The position numbers and the translations under genes are program-made. From Wolbachia endosymbiont (group B) of Eucosma cana (lineage in GTDB: Bacteria; Pseudomonadota; Alphaproteobacteria; Rickettsiales; Anaplasmataceae), in NCBI RefSeq assembly GCF_947250645.1, contig NZ_OX366334.1, positions 496,001 through 560,000 on the forward strand: 64,000 nt of DNA, given 5' to 3'. Every line of letters starts with the position of its first letter. The first letter of the stretch is position 1. Below the pieces are notes generated by a model. The model did not search any database, was not told the DNA's origin, and was given only the letters and a program-made list of their open reading frames with translations. This document shows positions 37,868-46,322 of this stretch, piece after piece.

Positions 37868-38695
37868 TTATCTTGAATTACTTAACTGTTGGTTCAAGTT
37901 TAAGTTCTTATCATGGTATGTATTTACATCTTTTAACACTTTAAGTGGTCCACCTAGACTATGTTCCACTTTTGTCTCAAATTTAAATCCCAAATTTCCA
38001 AAAAATTCTTGAAAATACTCAATAGTAATGTCACACAAACTTCTACCACTTGCTTTATAATTTTTCAGCTCTTTCGGAATATTAATAAGCACTTTACCAT
38101 CCTCATATGTTATGCTTCTACCCTTAGATTTTAACTTAAATTCTACTGAGCTGTAAAAACCTGGTGTTTTGATATCATTAACAAGATCACTGCTGCGTAC
38201 CTTTATACAATCCATGCTAAAATTGAGTTTTAGACAATTGGAGTCACGGCAATCCATACTATAAGTTATTATTATATTAGAATCTAACACAAGCAAACCA
38301 AATGGAGAAAGAGCCTTTAATATATGAAGAAACAGAAAATGATTATACCCTTCTTGATGATAGTTAGTTATCAATTCTTCCATGATAGAGTCACTCGGAA
38401 CTTCTGCACCAGCATATTCAAATATTTTTATGAAAATTTGCTTAAGAAATGGACTATAGTTCTTTCTTCCATTCTCATCTTCTAAAATGAGATCTTTATG
38501 TTTTGAGTATAGCTCCTCGATAAGCTCATTAGGCACTTCTTTCTCATTAATAGTAAGGTTGTGTGATCTACCAAGGTCAATATATGTTTTGTAACTAAAG
38601 TTCCAACTATCTGATTTTATTGATATAGACTTTAAATCAGCATATTTGAGCTTTTTTACTTCAGATTTTAATGCATTAACTATTTTTTTTGACAT
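37868..38695 (-). CDS. Wolbachia-type hypothetical protein, paralogue 1
   Basis: 275 residues, no recognised domain and no membrane segment or signal peptide. It shares its order of conserved blocks with the next gene: MSKK..N.LK, ELYSKHKDLI, PFLKQIF.KIFE.AGA.VP.D.IMEELIT, SVEFKLK, IPKELKNYKA, IEYFQ.F, K.EH.L..PL. The tail ends HDKNLNLNQQ. The function is unknown. Confidence 0.7.
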   Translation of the reverse strand: MSKKIVNALKSEVKKLKYADLKSISIKSDSWNFSYKTYIDLGRSHNLTINEKEVPNELIEELYSKHKDLILEDENGRKNYSPFLKQIFIKIFEYAGAEVPSDSIMEELITNYHQEGYNHFLFLHILKALSPFGLLVLDSNIIITYSMDCRDSNCLKLNFSMDCIKVRSSDLVNDIKTPGFYSSVEFKLKSKGRSITYEDGKVLINIPKELKNYKASGRSLCDITIEYFQEFFGNLGFKFETKVEHSLGGPLKVLKDVNTYHDKNLNLNQQLSNSR

Positions 38696-38815
38696 ATCAC
38701 AATCTTATATTATATACGTATTACATACTTTTCATCATAAGTAAAGGTTTTCTGTAAAACTTGATTTACTTTTTATTATACTCACCTTATTAAAAAAAGC
38801 AGAGATTTCAATATC

Positions 38816-39631
38816 TTATTTTAAATTCTTCAAGTTTAGATTCTTATCTTGGAATGTATTTATATCACTTAATACTCCAAGTGGCTTATCCAGAATATGC
38901 TCAATTTTTGTCTCAAAGTGAAATCCAAATTTTTCGCAAAATTTCTGAAAATACTCAATAATAACATCAAACAAATTCTTATCATTTGCTTTGTAGTTTT
39001 TCAGCTCCTTAGGAATAGTAAGAGACACTTTACCTTCTTCATACTTCACATTTTCACCCTCACATTTTAGTTTAAACTCCACTGAGTTTTGCAAATTACA
39101 TACTAAAATTTTATTATCGTTATATATGCCATCATTTACGCTAAAACTAAACTTCAGACAATTTGGATCTTCACAACTTATATAGGTACTTTCTCTGTAA
39201 GAAGGAATTAAATAGTGGAATGAATACATCCACAATCCAAAAGAACGAAGTGCTTGACTTTGAGAAGAAAAGAACTGCTTGTACCCAGACCTGTTATAAT
39301 AAGTTATCAATTCTTCCATAATAGGGTCATTTGGAACTGCTGCACCGGCATGTTCAAATATTTCCTTAAAGATTTGCTTAAGAAATGGACGATAATTCCC
39401 TTTTTCGTCCTTTGGAATTAGATCTTTATGTTTTAAATACAAATTTTTAATGAAATCATTAGTTATTGCCTTCCCATTAATAACAAGATCACAAGCAAAT
39501 TCATATTCACTATTGAAGTCCATATCCAAATCCTTATATGTTCTATAATCAGAACTTTTTGTAGACTTCAAATGAGCATATCCTCTCTCCTTCACCTTAG
39601 CTTTCAACTCATTAATCATTTTTTTTGACAT
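38816..39631 (-). CDS. Wolbachia-type hypothetical protein, paralogue 2
   Basis: 271 residues, a tandem duplicate of the gene at 37868-38695, with about 40-50% identical residues by eye over the whole length. Differences cluster in the middle (SLPSYR-type region 130-165), where each copy has its own loop. Both genes lie on the minus strand, 120 bases apart. No function can be set. Confidence 0.7.
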   Translation of the reverse strand: MSKKMINELKAKVKERGYAHLKSTKSSDYRTYKDLDMDFNSEYEFACDLVINGKAITNDFIKNLYLKHKDLIPKDEKGNYRPFLKQIFKEIFEHAGAAVPNDPIMEELITYYNRSGYKQFFSSQSQALRSFGLWMYSFHYLIPSYRESTYISCEDPNCLKFSFSVNDGIYNDNKILVCNLQNSVEFKLKCEGENVKYEEGKVSLTIPKELKNYKANDKNLFDVIIEYFQKFCEKFGFHFETKIEHILDKPLGVLSDINTFQDKNLNLKNLK

Positions 39632-39736
39632 ATATACTATTAATAGCTCTTATACTATAATACATATATAATTATTAACCTTTTAATAATATAGACTATC
39701 AACTGTAACCTGAGTTACTTTCCGGTTTACACTTGA

Positions 39737-39837
39737 TTACTCTAACGATAGATTTTCCAATTCCATCTGATCTACTTGTACTTTTTCTAACTCACTTTTT
39801 ACCTGTTTATGGTATAAGTTTGCTCCTCTAGCCCAAG
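39737..39837 (-). pseudogene. Gene tail cut off by the IS3 element
   Basis: On the minus strand the codons YTWARGANLYHKQ and then VKSELEKVQVDQMELEN run to TAA at 39737-39739. The frame starts at the edge of the IS3 element with no start codon of its own. The matching 5' part is not on the other side of the element, so a deletion or rearrangement is likely. I do not recognise the protein. Confidence 0.35.
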
Positions 39838-39889
39838 TATAATGCACCCATTTGTCTAGACCATTTTTTTCAAAGTGATCCGATTTTTA

Positions 39890-39950
39890 AAATGAATATG
39901 TTGATAAATACGTCGACACACATTTAAAGTATTTATCAATATATTCATTT
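39890..39950. repeat. Hairpin at the 3' end of the IS3 transposase gene
   Basis: Arms of 22 bases, AAATGAATATGTTGATAAATAC and its complement, with one G-T pair and a 17-base loop. The core GAATATGTTGATAA is also the core of the hairpin at 44367-44445. Confidence 0.7.
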
Positions 39951-40710
39951 ACTGTTTATGATAATAAAGATCAGCAGGAACTTTATAATGTAGAGTCTGA
40001 TGTCGCCTTCTATAGTTATACCAAGCAACAAAATCATTTATTATAAGATTTAAATCTCTGATACTATTTGGTCTATAATAATATATAGCTTCTTGCTTTA
40101 AAGTTCTCCATAAGCGCTCAACAAATATATTGTCGAAGCAACGTCCTTTATGGTCCATACTGATTTTAATATTAGCACGCTCTAATTCCATAATAAAGTT
40201 GTAGCTAGTAAACTGCACCCCCTGATCACTATTAAAAATCTCAGGTTTACCTTGTTTTAGAGCTTCTTTGAGAGTATAAAGGCAAAATCCAGCATCGAGA
40301 TATGGTGATAATGAATGAGCAATAATATAGCGACTATACAAGTCCATTATTGCCACAAAATAGATAAACTTACCTTCTACCATAATATATGTTATATCAG
40401 TAGCCCATACCTGATTAACTCTACAAATAATCAAATCTTTGAGTAAATAAGGATATATTTTATGCTTTTTTTCTTTAATACTTGTATTACATCTTTTTCT
40501 ACAATACAGCCCACTAATCTTCATTTTTTTCATAATTCTTAAGATTTTTTTGTGATTGACTACTACTCCACTCGCTATGATTTCAGCAGTAATTTTACGA
40601 TATCCATAACGGCAATCAGAAGCCAAATATACTTCTTGAATCAAATTTGCTACTTCACTTTCGTTATTAATTATAGGCCTATAATATAGGCTAGATCTGC
40701 AAATCCCCAA
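39949..40710 (-). CDS. IS3 transposase OrfB (integrase core)
   Basis: 253 residues from the first listed start, but translation probably begins through frameshifting from orfA over the A run near 40790-40798. It has an HTH_21-like start (GICRSSLYYRP), then the DDE integrase core: Asp in VWATDITYI, Asp in NSDQGVQF and Glu in NIFVERLWRTLKQE. It ends YKVPADLYYHKQ. The catalytic residues are all present. Confidence 0.9.
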   Translation of the reverse strand: MGICRSSLYYRPIINNESEVANLIQEVYLASDCRYGYRKITAEIIASGVVVNHKKILRIMKKMKISGLYCRKRCNTSIKEKKHKIYPYLLKDLIICRVNQVWATDITYIMVEGKFIYFVAIMDLYSRYIIAHSLSPYLDAGFCLYTLKEALKQGKPEIFNSDQGVQFTSYNFIMELERANIKISMDHKGRCFDNIFVERLWRTLKQEAIYYYRPNSIRDLNLIINDFVAWYNYRRRHQTLHYKVPADLYYHKQ

Positions 40711-40778
40711 TAAATCAGCCTGTTTCCTAATTGACAGATCAGAATCTTTTTCTATAAACCTTACTCTATCTTTTTTGC

Positions 40779-41063
40779 TTATTTCAGTAATTTTTTTTTC
40801 AAATAGCTATTTTCCACTGTCAATTCTCCTATTACTTTATGTAAACTTTCTATTTCTTGCGCTAAGATTCTTTGTTTTCTCGCACTTTCACTTTCTTCAA
40901 CAAATAGGTCTTTTAACCTTGCCAATACTCTATCACGCCAATCATATAGATTTGTTGATGGTATTTTATATTCACTACATATCTCAGCTGTGCTTTTTTG
41001 ATTTTTTATTGCTTCCAAAGCTATCTTTGCTTTTAACTCTGGTTCATATTTTTTTGTTGCCAT
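40779..41063 (-). CDS. IS3 transposase OrfA (helix-turn-helix)
   Basis: 94 residues: a helix-turn-helix (IALEAIKNQKSTAEICSEYKIPSTNLYDWRDR) followed by a leucine-zipper-like coil (LAQEIESLHKVIGELTVENSYLKKKL). It ends at an A8 run where a -1 shift would join it to orfB. Confidence 0.9.
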   Translation of the reverse strand: MATKKYEPELKAKIALEAIKNQKSTAEICSEYKIPSTNLYDWRDRVLARLKDLFVEESESARKQRILAQEIESLHKVIGELTVENSYLKKKLLK

Positions 41064-41146
41064 ACTTTTACCCCTTTACCTTCCTACTCGGATCAACCAT
41101 TTTTTTTTGGTCTAGTTTATGGGGTGCATTATAGTAGTAATTCTCC

Positions 41147-42484
41147 TTATCCCTCGATTTGCCGCTTACTTCCTCGAGAAGATACATCACTCAATGAAGA
41201 GCTTACTGATGAACTTCTAGATAAGCTTCCAGATGATAGCCTTATATCCTTGTTTTTAGTTTTTCCGTTACTATGTTTCTTATCTGGCTCATCTTTTATG
41301 TTATGCTCCTTCTTGAAATTTTTACAGAAAGTGCGAAGATATTTTATTTCGCCTTCCTTTTCTGTAGTTTCGTTTATTTTATCGATTAAGCAAATCAGAT
41401 TTGCCATTGAGAATCCCTTACTAGCCTGTACAAGAATTTTCATATCGCTATCTTTTAATTTTTCGAGCCGTTCTTGTAATATTTTTTGACGTGTATCGTC
41501 TTTATCCAGCCCAGGAACCTCAATACACTCCAAACGACCACCCCTAATAAGCGCAGGATCTAAATGATTCTTATGATTAGTTGCAGCAACTACCGTTATA
41601 TTTTTTGAGGATAAAAACTCTCGATCCAATTTAGTGAGTAAATGAGTTAAAGTTCCTGCATTTTCACTGGAAGTGCGCTTTTTGCCAATGCCGTCAATCT
41701 CATCTATAAAAATTATACACGGACTGTTTGCCTCTGCTTTCTCAAAAACCTGATCTATATTTGATTGATTAGACAAGCAAGATGCAGAAACAGACATAAA
41801 CGCAAACAGAGATTTAGTTTGATTTGCAATTGCCTTACTAATACTAGTCTTACCAGTTCCTGGTGGACCATACAAGAGATATCCTCTGCCTTGTAACTCA
41901 CAAATCCCTTGCAATTTTTCTTTTATGTCATTTGGTAATATAATATCACTAAATGTTGTATTCCACCCTCTTTTTTCATCTTTTGCGTAAAATTCCATAT
42001 TCAGCTTTGCTTCTACTTCATTTTTTGTTGCAGGACTATTAATTAACCTTGCAGAAAGATCACTAACCTCTTTTTTTAACCCATTCACTTCATCTTTCGT
42101 TACAAAATTCTCTGAAATTCTATGAACTTTTTCTTCTAGACCACTAAACCCGTATTTATTTTCTTTATCCTTTCCATCTTCTAATTCTTCTTTGATTTGA
42201 GCTAGCGTATTTTCTTCTTTCCTTGACTCTTTATTTAGCTCTTCGACTTCAGCTTTCGAATTTTCTTGAGATTTTTTATTTTGTTTAATCATTTTATATG
42301 AAAGCGCAATTACTATCACAGAAAGCGTGAATGAAATAAAAATAATAGGGAAAGCTACATCTAAAGCTGCAACTGAAGATAAAAATGGAATATAAGAGGC
42401 TACAGCAAAAACTCCAGACGTAAGTAGTGTAAGAGAAGCAATAGAACCAGCTATAAGAAAAGGTATATTAGTTCTACTAAACAT
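41147..42484 (-). CDS. Membrane-anchored AAA ATPase
   Basis: 445 residues. Two hydrophobic helices at about 8-30 and 40-60 anchor it in the membrane. A coiled-coil linker follows (65-150), then an AAA module with Walker A GPPGTGKTS near 208-216, Walker B CIIFIDEIDG near 258-267, and sensor text VVAATNHKNHLDPALIRGGRLE. No protease or other enzyme domain follows; the tail is Ser-rich (SSGSLSRSSSVSSSLSDVSS). It may act on membrane or secreted proteins; the substrate is unknown. The stop codon lies 13 bases from the IS3 element. Confidence 0.82.
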   Translation of the reverse strand: MFSRTNIPFLIAGSIASLTLLTSGVFAVASYIPFLSSVAALDVAFPIIFISFTLSVIVIALSYKMIKQNKKSQENSKAEVEELNKESRKEENTLAQIKEELEDGKDKENKYGFSGLEEKVHRISENFVTKDEVNGLKKEVSDLSARLINSPATKNEVEAKLNMEFYAKDEKRGWNTTFSDIILPNDIKEKLQGICELQGRGYLLYGPPGTGKTSISKAIANQTKSLFAFMSVSASCLSNQSNIDQVFEKAEANSPCIIFIDEIDGIGKKRTSSENAGTLTHLLTKLDREFLSSKNITVVAATNHKNHLDPALIRGGRLECIEVPGLDKDDTRQKILQERLEKLKDSDMKILVQASKGFSMANLICLIDKINETTEKEGEIKYLRTFCKNFKKEHNIKDEPDKKHSNGKTKNKDIRLSSGSLSRSSSVSSSLSDVSSRGSKRQIEG

Positions 42485-42602
42485 ATTTTAGCTTATAAGT
42501 AGTTAATTTATAAATAATATATTTAAAGAGTACAAGCTTTTCATAGTAAAACAAGACCAACTAAAGAAATAACTTAAGGTTTCCTTAATCAATCTACTGT
42601 TG

Positions 42603-42639
42603 TCCCAGTATCCCTATGATATCACGCACTGGGATGACA
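42603..42639. repeat. Palindromic repeat (WPE type)
   Basis: GTCCCAGTATCC and GCACTGGGATGAC with a changed centre, between the AAA ATPase and a small membrane protein gene. The rest of 42485-42772 shows no gene. Confidence 0.6.
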
Positions 42640-42772
42640 AAAAAAAGCACACTGAAATAACAGATACCATAACGTAAAACTCAATAACTTAAAATAGATA
42701 ATTAAACCCTTTAATTAAGATCTACATCTATAATTATTATAAGCAATAATAAAAAAGTACGAAAGCAAAAAT

Positions 42773-43108
42773 TTATGAAAGAGCATTATGTATATATATG
42801 CTTTGTAGATCTACACTTTGCCACCCTTCTGTTAAGCTTTGCCTCCCTTCCATTACGTTTTGTCGCTCTTTTATTTCTTTTATTTCGTTATCGAATTTTG
42901 ACATTAGATATTTAGCATAACCAGATGCTAATGCTGTTGATGCAGATACAGCTATTGCTGCCGTAACAGATGTTAATGTACTTTCCACTGTCTTGGTTAT
43001 AAAAAGCGTCGATGCTACAAAATTCCCTAACATGGCAACTAAGCCACCAACAATAATACTACCTCCTTGTATCTTGTCAAAAGTATCTGATGTTTTAAGC
43101 TTAAGCAT
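42773..43108 (-). CDS. Small membrane protein of unknown function
   Basis: 111 residues with two hydrophobic helices (about 15-37, GGSIIVGGLVAMLGNFVAST, and 45-65, TSVTAAIAVSASTALASGY). The tail has near-repeats MEGRQSLTEGWQSV. The start ATG is near the IS110 non-coding leader. No family is recognised. Confidence 0.5.
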   Translation of the reverse strand: MLKLKTSDTFDKIQGGSIIVGGLVAMLGNFVASTLFITKTVESTLTSVTAAIAVSASTALASGYAKYLMSKFDNEIKEIKERQNVMEGRQSLTEGWQSVDLQSIYIHNALS

Positions 43109-43114
43109 TAGGTG

Positions 43115-43182
43115 GAGAAGGGAAGAACTTTGAATATCTCCTTAGATATAAAATCTGTGTGGTAGACAAGAGTTCCCTTCTC
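43115..43182 (+). ncRNA. Possible structured leader RNA (bridge-RNA candidate) of IS110
   Basis: GAGAAGGGAA at 43115-43124 pairs exactly with TTCCCTTCTC at 43173-43182, enclosing about 48 bases. IS110 elements studied elsewhere carry a bridge RNA in the non-coding end that picks donor and target. The position fits, but the guide loops have not been checked. Confidence 0.3.
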
Positions 43183-43276
43183 AAAAGTATAGGCTGAACG
43201 GTATCGTAGAAAGACCTAAATGGTTATAATTCTGTATCCACAAGGTTAGCCTTACTTTTCATTTTAATAGTAACGT

Positions 43277-44311
43277 ATGGAGTTATATATGATCAACAAC
43301 TTTTTGGGTATAGACATATCAAAAGATCGCTTTGATGTTTCTCTTTCATTCATAAGCAACAAAGGAAAACGTGAAACCAGGAAAAGGAGTTTCAAGAATA
43401 ATGATCATGGGTTTCAAGGTTTACTGAGCTTTCTACAAAAGCATAATGTAGAACAAGTAAAAGCCTGCATGGAAGCTACTGGTTGTTATAGTGAAGCCTT
43501 AGCTGAATTTCTACACAATACTGGACATTTTGTGAGTGTTGTTAATCCAGCTTGTATAAGATTTTATGCAAAAAGTAAGCTTATACGACAAAAGAATGAT
43601 CAGACTGATGCAGAGATAATTGCCGATTATTGCCAAAGACAGGAACCTATTCGTTGGGCACCACCTTCTCCTGAGTTAAAGAAATTAAAGCATCTTTATC
43701 GTTGCTCGGCTGCGTTAAAAGATGAATTGACATTAGTAAATAACCACTTAGAAAAAAAAGAGAGACTGCCTAAAGAAGTTGCAAATGCTTGGGAAGACCT
43801 TGCAATGAACATAAAACAAAAAATAGAAAGAATAAAAAACTCCTTACGTGAACTATTAAATAAACACAAAGAATTGTTGGAAAATTTTCAACTTCTATTG
43901 ACCATTCCAGGAATAGGAGAAGAATCAGCAGTAGCTATTTTGGCTGAAGTTCCTAACATAAAAGCTTTCAAGGATGCCAGGCAATTGGCAGCATATGCTG
44001 GAGCTATACCACGAAATATAACGTCAGGTACGTCTGTACATGCCAAGCCCAGATTAAGTAAATCCGGTTCACGAACATTATGTAAGGCAATGTACTTTCC
44101 TGCCATAGTAGCTAAGAATCATAATCCTACTATTATGACTTTTTGCAAAAGGTTAAAAGAGAAAGGCAAGCATAACATGGCCATTGTGGGAGCTGCAATG
44201 CGTAAGTTACTCCATATTGTTTTTGGTGTTTTAAGGTCAAAGAAGGCTTTTGATCCAGATCATATCAAAAACTACAGAGCTAGGAGTTTGGCTGAAAGTT
44301 TAGTGCTTTAA
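43277..44311 (+). CDS. IS110-family DEDD transposase
   Basis: 344 residues. The N-terminal DEDD domain has LGIDISKDRFDVSLS (Asp), KACMEATGCYSE (Glu) and RQKNDQTDAEIIADYCQ (Asp). A coil lies in the middle. The C-terminal transposase_20 domain has LLTIPGIGEESAVAILAEV and LAAYAGAIPRNITSGTS with RLSKSGSRTLCKAMY, including the conserved Ser. All motifs are intact. Confidence 0.93.
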   Translation: MELYMINNFLGIDISKDRFDVSLSFISNKGKRETRKRSFKNNDHGFQGLLSFLQKHNVEQVKACMEATGCYSEALAEFLHNTGHFVSVVNPACIRFYAKSKLIRQKNDQTDAEIIADYCQRQEPIRWAPPSPELKKLKHLYRCSAALKDELTLVNNHLEKKERLPKEVANAWEDLAMNIKQKIERIKNSLRELLNKHKELLENFQLLLTIPGIGEESAVAILAEVPNIKAFKDARQLAAYAGAIPRNITSGTSVHAKPRLSKSGSRTLCKAMYFPAIVAKNHNPTIMTFCKRLKEKGKHNMAIVGAAMRKLLHIVFGVLRSKKAFDPDHIKNYRARSLAESLVL

Positions 44312-44366
44312 AATCAAAAAACGCTCCAATTATGTAAAATAGTATCTTACACAAATTTTGTAACTG

Positions 44367-44445
44367 GTTAGTGAATATGTTGATAAGTAAATTAATTTTA
44401 TACGTACAAAAAAGCGGAAATTTACTTATCAACATATTCACTAAC
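44367..44445. repeat. Perfect 27-bp inverted repeat after the IS110 transposase
   Basis: Left arm 44367-44393, starting GTTAGTGAATATGTTGATAA; right arm 44419-44445, its exact complement; loop of 25 bases. It could be a terminator-like or end structure. It shares its core with the hairpin at 39890-39950. Confidence 0.85.
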
Positions 44446-44496
44446 TATAATCTGTGTACCGTTACACAAAATGTGAATTGGAAGTATTTTTTAATT

Positions 44497-44715
44497 TTAT
44501 GATACAGCTTGAACAATTTTTGTAATTTTTTTGTTGACTTGCAAGACGGTATCTACTACCTTGCTTTTCAAAAACCTTTCTATATCCTCTACCGTATCTT
44601 CTTGGCGATTTATAATGGCATAATACAAAGGAGTTTTCTGCAAATTATCTTTCTCATAAACATCTGCACCTCTGTCTAGTAAAGCATTTACTATCTCCAT
44701 ATAGCCATTTGCAGC
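44497..44715 (-). pseudogene. Ankyrin-repeat gene remnant cut by the IS3 fragment
   Basis: On the minus strand AANGYMEIVNALLDRGADV starts at the junction with the IS3 fragment and runs to TAA at 44497. It holds one to two ankyrin repeats (KTPLYYAIINRQED) and a short tail. The 5' part is missing, so this is the last ~70 codons of a larger gene. Confidence 0.75.
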
Positions 44716-45217
44716 TAAACTGCACCCCCTGATCACTATTAAAAATCTCAGGTTTACCTTGTTTTAGAGCTTCTTTGAGAGTATAAAGGCAAAATCCAGC
44801 ATCGAGATATGGTGATAATGAATGAGCAATAATATAGCGACTATACAAGTCCATTATTGCCACAAAATAGATAAACTTACCTTCTACCATAATATATGTT
44901 ATATCAGTAGCCCATACCTGATTAACTCTACAAATAATCAAATCTTTGAGTAAATAAGGATATATTTTATGCTTTTTTTCTTTAATACTTGTATTACATC
45001 TTTTTCTACAATACAGCCCACTAATCTTCATTTTTTTCATAATTCTTAAGATTTTTTTGTGATTGACTACTACTCCACTCGCTATGATTTCAGCAGTAAT
45101 TTTACGATATCCATAACGGCAATCAGAAGCCAAATATACTTCTTGAATCAAATTTGCTACTTCACTTTCGTTATTAATTATAGGCCTATAATATAGGCTA
45201 GATCTGCAAATCCCCAA
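44716..45217 (-). pseudogene. Truncated IS3 OrfB
   Basis: The first ~165 codons of OrfB, ending after NSDQGVQF, then foreign sequence. The final Glu of the DDE triad is lost. The two copies of OrfA are identical. It cannot act alone. Confidence 0.85.
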
Positions 45218-45285
45218 TAAATCAGCCTGTTTCCTAATTGACAGATCAGAATCTTTTTCTATAAACCTTACTCTATCTTTTTTGC

Positions 45286-45570
45286 TTATTTCAGTAATTT
45301 TTTTTTCAAATAGCTATTTTCCACTGTCAATTCTCCTATTACTTTATGTAAACTTTCTATTTCTTGCGCTAAGATTCTTTGTTTTCTCGCACTTTCACTT
45401 TCTTCAACAAATAGGTCTTTTAACCTTGCCAATACTCTATCACGCCAATCATATAGATTTGTTGATGGTATTTTATATTCACTACATATCTCAGCTGTGC
45501 TTTTTTGATTTTTTATTGCTTCCAAAGCTATCTTTGCTTTTAACTCTGGTTCATATTTTTTTGTTGCCAT
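45286..45570 (-). CDS. IS3 OrfA of the truncated copy
   Basis: 94 residues identical to the OrfA at 40779-41063, with helix-turn-helix and coil. It is intact, but its partner orfB is truncated. Confidence 0.85.
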   Translation of the reverse strand: MATKKYEPELKAKIALEAIKNQKSTAEICSEYKIPSTNLYDWRDRVLARLKDLFVEESESARKQRILAQEIESLHKVIGELTVENSYLKKKLLK

Positions 45571-45635
45571 ACTTTTACCCCTTTACCTTCCTACTCGGAT
45601 CAACCATTTTTTTTTGGTCTAGTTTATGGGGTGCA

Positions 45636-46271
45636 TTATATTGCAGTTGCACCAGTTGTTACTACATCATCAACCAATATCACGATTTTGTTTTTGATAA
45701 TTTCGCTGTTGCTTATTTTAAAAGCCTTTCTCAAATTTTTTTCACGCCTTTTAAGTGAAAGACCAGCTTGAGGTACAGTGTGACGAATACGTTTTATTGC
45801 AAATGGTGTATAAGATAAATGAGATAACTTACTTAATTCCTTCGCGAGCAATGCTGCTTGATTATATTTACGTTTAAATAAGCGTATTTTATGTAGCGGT
45901 ATGGGAATTATGACCTCTGCATTTTGAAACATGTCTTTGTTAGCTTTGTACATCCACTTTGCGTAGACTTTCATGTAGTTTAAGTTATCAAAAAATTTAA
46001 AATTTATAATCATATTTTTGCTATGTTCATCGTAGGCAAAAACTGATCTTAATACTTTAAATGGCGGAGGATTACTGATGCATTTGCCGCATGTATAAAA
46101 ACTATCTGGAATTACTACACCACAAACATTACAGTAATGCTTAGTTAAAAAATTGATTTTTTTATTGCATTCACTACATAAATCATAACTTTTATCAATT
46201 ATACGTTCACAACTTACGCATACGTTTGGAAATATGAGATCTGTAGCTTTTTTTAATAAGAGAAGATTCAT
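45636..46271 (-). pseudogene. comF: ComF-family phosphoribosyltransferase, 3' end lost
   Basis: About 210 codons. The N-terminal zinc-finger region has CVSCERIIDKSYDLCSECN and CNVCGVVI..CGKC; then PIPLHKIRLFKRKYNQAALLAKEL; and the PRPP loop VILVDDVVTTGATA. The frame then enters the IS3 end (GGGTGCATTATA) and stops. The usual ~25 C-terminal residues (last helix and strand) are missing. In competent bacteria ComF helps DNA uptake; here it is probably inactive. Confidence 0.85.
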
Positions 46272-46322
46272 GAATTAAATATGTTAGGTATACCTTTTAA
46301 AATGCTCCTCATAACCTAATTA

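Larger units (their letters stand above)
39838..41133 (-). mobile_element. IS3-family insertion sequence, complete copy
   Basis: About 1,296 bp. The inverted repeats are TATAATGCACCCATTTGTCT at the left and TATAATGCACCCCATAAACT (complement) at the right, both continuing to GATCCG. orfA and orfB overlap over an A run. A hairpin lies between the orfB stop and the left repeat. A truncated second copy is at 44716-45637, and the shared parts appear identical. I see no clear short target duplication. Confidence 0.88.
43111..44345 (+). mobile_element. IS110-family element (ends not defined)
   Basis: The transposase at 43277-44311 has about 165 bases of non-coding sequence before it and no obvious terminal inverted repeats, as is normal for IS110 elements. 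The ends given are estimates. A 10-bp pairing (43115-43124 with 43173-43182) shows structure in the leader. Confidence 0.55.
44716..45637 (-). mobile_element. Truncated IS3-family element
   Basis: Matches 40212-41133 of the complete copy without visible difference, with the same right end (GGGTGCATTATA). It lacks about 374 bases on the left, including the orfB catalytic Glu. The left break joins an ankyrin remnant; the right end lies in the 3' part of comF. Confidence 0.88.
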
